From: JAJZGK01 sp035538795
GTDB lineage: Bacteria > Pseudomonadota > Alphaproteobacteria > Rhodospirillales > Magnetospirillaceae
DNA length: 64,000 nt
Direction: 5' to 3'
NCBI GenBank assembly: GCA_035538795.1
Contig: DATLJS010000029.1
Location: 62,001-126,000 of the forward strand
In this document: positions 61,184 to 64,000 of the stretch, piece by piece
Numbering within the stretch: the first letter of the stretch is position 1
Layout of the letters: each line of letters opens with the position of its first letter
Notes under the pieces: model-generated
Seen by the model: the letters and a program-made list of their open reading frames with translations, nothing else
What the model was told of the DNA's origin: nothing
Database searches by the model: none
Made by a program: the position numbers and the translations under genes

Positions 61184-64000
61184 ACAGGCTTTTCACCACA
61201 TCTTTGGCCTTGACCTTGCCTCCGTCCTCCTTGCGCTCGCCGTTCAGCATCTTGCCCAAGGCGTCGGCAGCGTCCTTCATCGGACCTTTCAAGCCAACGC
61301 CTTTTTGCGCCAGCCAAGTCTGCATGGCATTGATGTCGAGGAAGCGCCGGGGATTATCCAACGGCCCGGTCAGACGCATCACCAGCGGCGGCGCCTCGGG
61401 GCTGGAGGCCAGATGGAAGGCCGCATGCGCATCCATCACCCAACCCGGCAGATTGGCCGTGACCTGTCCCTTGGCTCCGCCGCCGTCGGCCGTCAGGGCC
61501 AGATCGTCGCAAACCAGAATGCCGTCCTTGATCTTGGCGCTGCCGTTCAAGCTGGAAAAACGGGTCGAGCCGCCGGTCAACCCGGCTTGCAGCAGGTTGA
61601 TCAGTCCCAGCGGATTGTTCAAATCCTTGGCTTTGTCGTCCACCGCCTTCAGGTCGAAGCCCTTGACCAGGCCGTTGACTGCCGCAACCTGCAACGTGCC
61701 GTTCAGGTGCGACACCATCTCGTTGACCGATTTTCCTTTGGCCGTCAGAGACGTTTCGCCGTCCATCACGCCGTCGGCCATGCCCAAGCCAGCCGTGGAC
61801 AACAGAGCTTCCCGCATCTGGGCATGGGACAGCTTGCCATCCATCTTCATAGCGCCGTTGTCGGCCAAGGCCCCGGACAAAGCCATTTCGCCTCCCCACA
61901 GCTTGCCGGTCAGCTGCTCCAGCTTGGCGGAGCCGTCCTGCACATCCAACAGCAACGACGCCTGATCCAGACGGCTTTGATTCCAGGTCACCGCCTGAGC
62001 GTCGATGACGGCATGGCCGTCCAAGGCGGTCAGCCACGACAAGTCCATGGGATCGCTGGACCAATGGTCCGACAGCCCCGACACCGTCACTTTCGGGCGC
62101 GGCGCCGAAGCCGGAGCCGGCGGCAGATCGCCGCCGCCCGAGCGATGAGCGGGAACGCCCTTGGTCGGAATCAGCAGGCCGCTTTCGATCTGTTCCCGCA
62201 AGCTGGGGCGGGCATCGCCGGTCCGTTTGGTCGGCAGGAAAGGATCAACGGCGATTTCGCCGGCCGTCAGCTTAAGGTCCAGCCGGGGCCGCGCGCCGGA
62301 ATGGGTCAAATGCGCATCCCCCGCCGCCGCCGCCGGCCCCAGCTTCAACCGCAGATCCGAAAACGCCAAGTCCTTCACCGGCCCGGCGATCGTCGTCGAC
62401 GCGGCAAAGGCCCCCAGGCTGGCCTGGGGCCGGTAGTCGGGCGAAAACAGGCGAATCACCTGGGTCAGGCTGGCATGGCTGGCCGCCAGCGACAGATGCA
62501 AGCCGGGATCGCCCAGCGGCTGGTCGATGCGTCCCGTCAGCTCCAACTGGCCGCCGGCGATCTCGTTGCGGCTGTCCAGATCCAGCTTATCGTTCAGGCG
62601 GCCGTCCAGAGTGCCGGTCAGAGCCAGAGGCGCCAGCCGTTCCGGCTCAACCGGCAAGTGACTGATCAGCGCCTTCAGCAGCTTGGCCGGATGATCGGTG
62701 CGAACCTCCCAGCGGAAATGATGGAACGCCAGCCCCAGGGGGTCGATGCCGCCGCCCAGATTCAATTGCGCCCCATCCACGTCGGCAGAGGTGAATTTGT
62801 TCAAGGTCAGAACGCCGTTCAGCCAAGCGGCGTCCAAACTCAGATCCTGAGCCGTCAGGCCATAGGCGGTCAGGCTGCCTACCTTGCCCTTGACGTTGGC
62901 GTCCAGCCCTTCCAACCATGAATCCCGCTCGGCGGCAGGCGGCGGCATGGCCCCTTCCGCCTTGGGCGGCGCGGCGTCGGACGGCGGCGGATTGTCGCCG
63001 GGATGCGCAACATGATCCGCCCGATAGGCATCAAGATTCAGATGATCGACGGCGAACGACACTCCCAGGGCGGGCCGTCCGGCCAATTTCAGATCAGCAG
63101 CCAGATCGGCCTTGGCGCCATCCAGCTTAAGAACGCCCTCATCCAGCCGCACGGCTTTCGCATCCGCCTGAACATGCCCGGTGAAACTGCCCTGCCGCAA
63201 ACGGTCCTGGGCCAGATGCACCGGCGGCAGCCCCAGCCATGCCAGCAGGCCGCGCATTTCGCCGGAACGACCTTCCAACGTGCCGTCAAAACTCAGTCCG
63301 TCATCGGCGGGAGTGAAGAAACCGAACAGATTGACTTCTGACTGGCCCGGCAGTTCCACCCCGGCCTGATTGACCAGCAGTTCGCCGTCGGCCAGGGCCG
63401 CATTGAAGCGGGCCTGATGCAGTTCGCCGCCATGCAGGGTCAGACTGTCGGCAGAAACATCCAGATTGACGGCCAAGGCCTTCGAAAAACCGCCACCGGC
63501 TTTGGGCGCGGCAACGGCCGATGGCCCTTCGGGAACGGTCGGCACGGCCGCGACCGGCGTTTGGCGCAAGGTCGGCGCCGGCAGGCTGGCGGCCCAGCGG
63601 TCCAGGTCCATGTGACTGAAAGCCAAAGCGACGTCGAACTGCGGGCCATGGCCGAAATCGGCATCCACCGAGGCAATGCCTTCGGTTCCCGCGACGAACA
63701 GGCTGGCTTTGTCGAAACGCAATGCATGGGCGTCCAGGGTCAGTTCGCCGGTCAGCAGAAGACCGCCCTGGGGAAGCCGCAGACCGTTCGCCCCCAAGGC
63801 AACGGCAACGTCATGCAGGGAATCCCCCTTGGCCTGCACCTGTCCCTTGAAACCGTCCTGGGTCGAGAAACGCCCTTTGAACCGCGCCTCCGCCGCTTTT
63901 GCCCCTAGCCCCAGGGTCACGTCCAATTGGTCGCCGGACAAGACGCCATCGGCGGTCAGCAGCGCGCCGTGAACCACGCCCTTGGCAGCAAAACGGGAAG
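61167..64000 (-). CDS. AsmA-family envelope protein, C-terminal part (N-terminus outside window)
   Basis: The frame is open to the right edge and encodes at least 944 residues. The sequence is a chain of beta-strand-rich repeats (LNLGGGIDPLGLAFHHFRWEV, LTLDAHALRFDKASLFVAG). The closing AsmA C-terminal domain has GKSVNEMVSHLNGTLQVAAVNG, VKGFDLKAVDDKAKDLNNP and FSSLNGSAKIKDGILVCDDLAL. AsmA/TamB-like proteins are inner-membrane anchored and bridge the envelope; roles in lipid transport to the outer membrane are known for several. Pro/Ala-rich spacers interrupt the repeats near the middle. The membrane anchor must lie beyond 64000. Confidence 0.85.
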   Translation of the reverse strand, partial: SRFAAKGVVHGALLTADGVLSGDQLDVTLGLGAKAAEARFKGRFSTQDGFKGQVQAKGDSLHDVAVALGANGLRLPQGGLLLTGELTLDAHALRFDKASLFVAGTEGIASVDADFGHGPQFDVALAFSHMDLDRWAASLPAPTLRQTPVAAVPTVPEGPSAVAAPKAGGGFSKALAVNLDVSADSLTLHGGELHQARFNAALADGELLVNQAGVELPGQSEVNLFGFFTPADDGLSFDGTLEGRSGEMRGLLAWLGLPPVHLAQDRLRQGSFTGHVQADAKAVRLDEGVLKLDGAKADLAADLKLAGRPALGVSFAVDHLNLDAYRADHVAHPGDNPPPSDAAPPKAEGAMPPPAAERDSWLEGLDANVKGKVGSLTAYGLTAQDLSLDAAWLNGVLTLNKFTSADVDGAQLNLGGGIDPLGLAFHHFRWEVRTDHPAKLLKALISHLPVEPERLAPLALTGTLDGRLNDKLDLDSRNEIAGGQLELTGRIDQPLGDPGLHLSLAASHASLTQVIRLFSPDYRPQASLGAFAASTTIAGPVKDLAFSDLRLKLGPAAAAGDAHLTHSGARPRLDLKLTAGEIAVDPFLPTKRTGDARPSLREQIESGLLIPTKGVPAHRSGGGDLPPAPASAPRPKVTVSGLSDHWSSDPMDLSWLTALDGHAVIDAQAVTWNQSRLDQASLLLDVQDGSAKLEQLTGKLWGGEMALSGALADNGAMKMDGKLSHAQMREALLSTAGLGMADGVMDGETSLTAKGKSVNEMVSHLNGTLQVAAVNGLVKGFDLKAVDDKAKDLNNPLGLINLLQAGLTGGSTRFSSLNGSAKIKDGILVCDDLALTADGGGAKGQVTANLPGWVMDAHAAFHLASSPEAPPLVMRLTGPLDNPRRFLDINAMQTWLAQKGVGLKGPMKDAADALGKMLNGERKEDGGKVKAKDVVKSLFKGLK

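Noticed and set aside
61137..62921. Plus-strand Gln/Arg-rich frame of 594 codons opposite the AsmA-family gene
   Set aside because: Antisense of the beta-strand repeats of the AsmA-like protein; no ribosome site or motif.

Overview
The window is GC-rich, densely coded DNA from an alphaproteobacterium, most likely a Rhodospirillales member of the Magnetospirillum type. This is judged from protein style, the ubiquinone genes, the grouping rpsT-dnaA-dnaN-recF-gyrB, and the number of chemoreceptors. No rRNA or tRNA gene was recognised and no plasmid or phage replication gene was seen.

Region 1 (1.3-19.8 kb) is a C1/nitrogen island that reads as a complete N-methylglutamate pathway for methylamine use. 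A gmaS-purU-folD operon lies divergent to mgsA, a fused mgsB-mgsC, and a large GltD-type oxidoreductase. Next comes a soluble chemoreceptor fused to a solute-binding domain, with a sigma-54 promoter and an NtrC-type palindrome in front. The N-methylglutamate dehydrogenase operon mgdABCD follows on the minus strand and ends in an XRE-cupin regulator. Last is glnK-amtB, again behind a sigma-54-like promoter. Methylamine would be joined to glutamate (GmaS), moved to N-methylglutamate (Mgs), and oxidised to methylene-tetrahydrofolate (Mgd). FolD and PurU would then take the carbon to formate, while GlnK-AmtB handles ammonium or methylammonium.

Region 2 (20-35.3 kb) is core genome: a STAS protein and its partner, leuA with a leucine-rich leader, ubiB, ubiE, mutM, an enoyl-CoA hydratase, rpsT, and dnaA-dnaN-recF-gyrB with a candidate origin upstream of dnaA. 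A decayed ArsR/monooxygenase gene pair sits at 22.8-23.4 kb.

Region 3 (35.4-43.7 kb), directly behind the gyrB terminator, is accessory. It holds a two-gene CD-NTase plus SLATT membrane-protein cassette (CBASS-like defence). A BCS1-type AAA gene has been cut just before Walker A and joined to a TPR gene fragment. A GH24 lysozyme fusion is followed by a small exported protein, which looks like a toxin and immunity pair. A nest of IS21- and IS3-type remnants and a large protein of unknown function complete the region.

Region 4 (43.3-64 kb) returns to ordinary chromosome: GlpM-like protein, LysR regulator with an EmrAB pump, twin receiver proteins with an EI24 membrane protein, slyX, ubiA, rsmE, gshA, a chorismate mutase-like protein, a chemoreceptor, a TfoX-N protein, an exonuclease, an ABC exporter of MacAB type, an RHH protein with a Tat-exported class A beta-lactamase, and the C-terminal part of a large AsmA-family protein that leaves the window.
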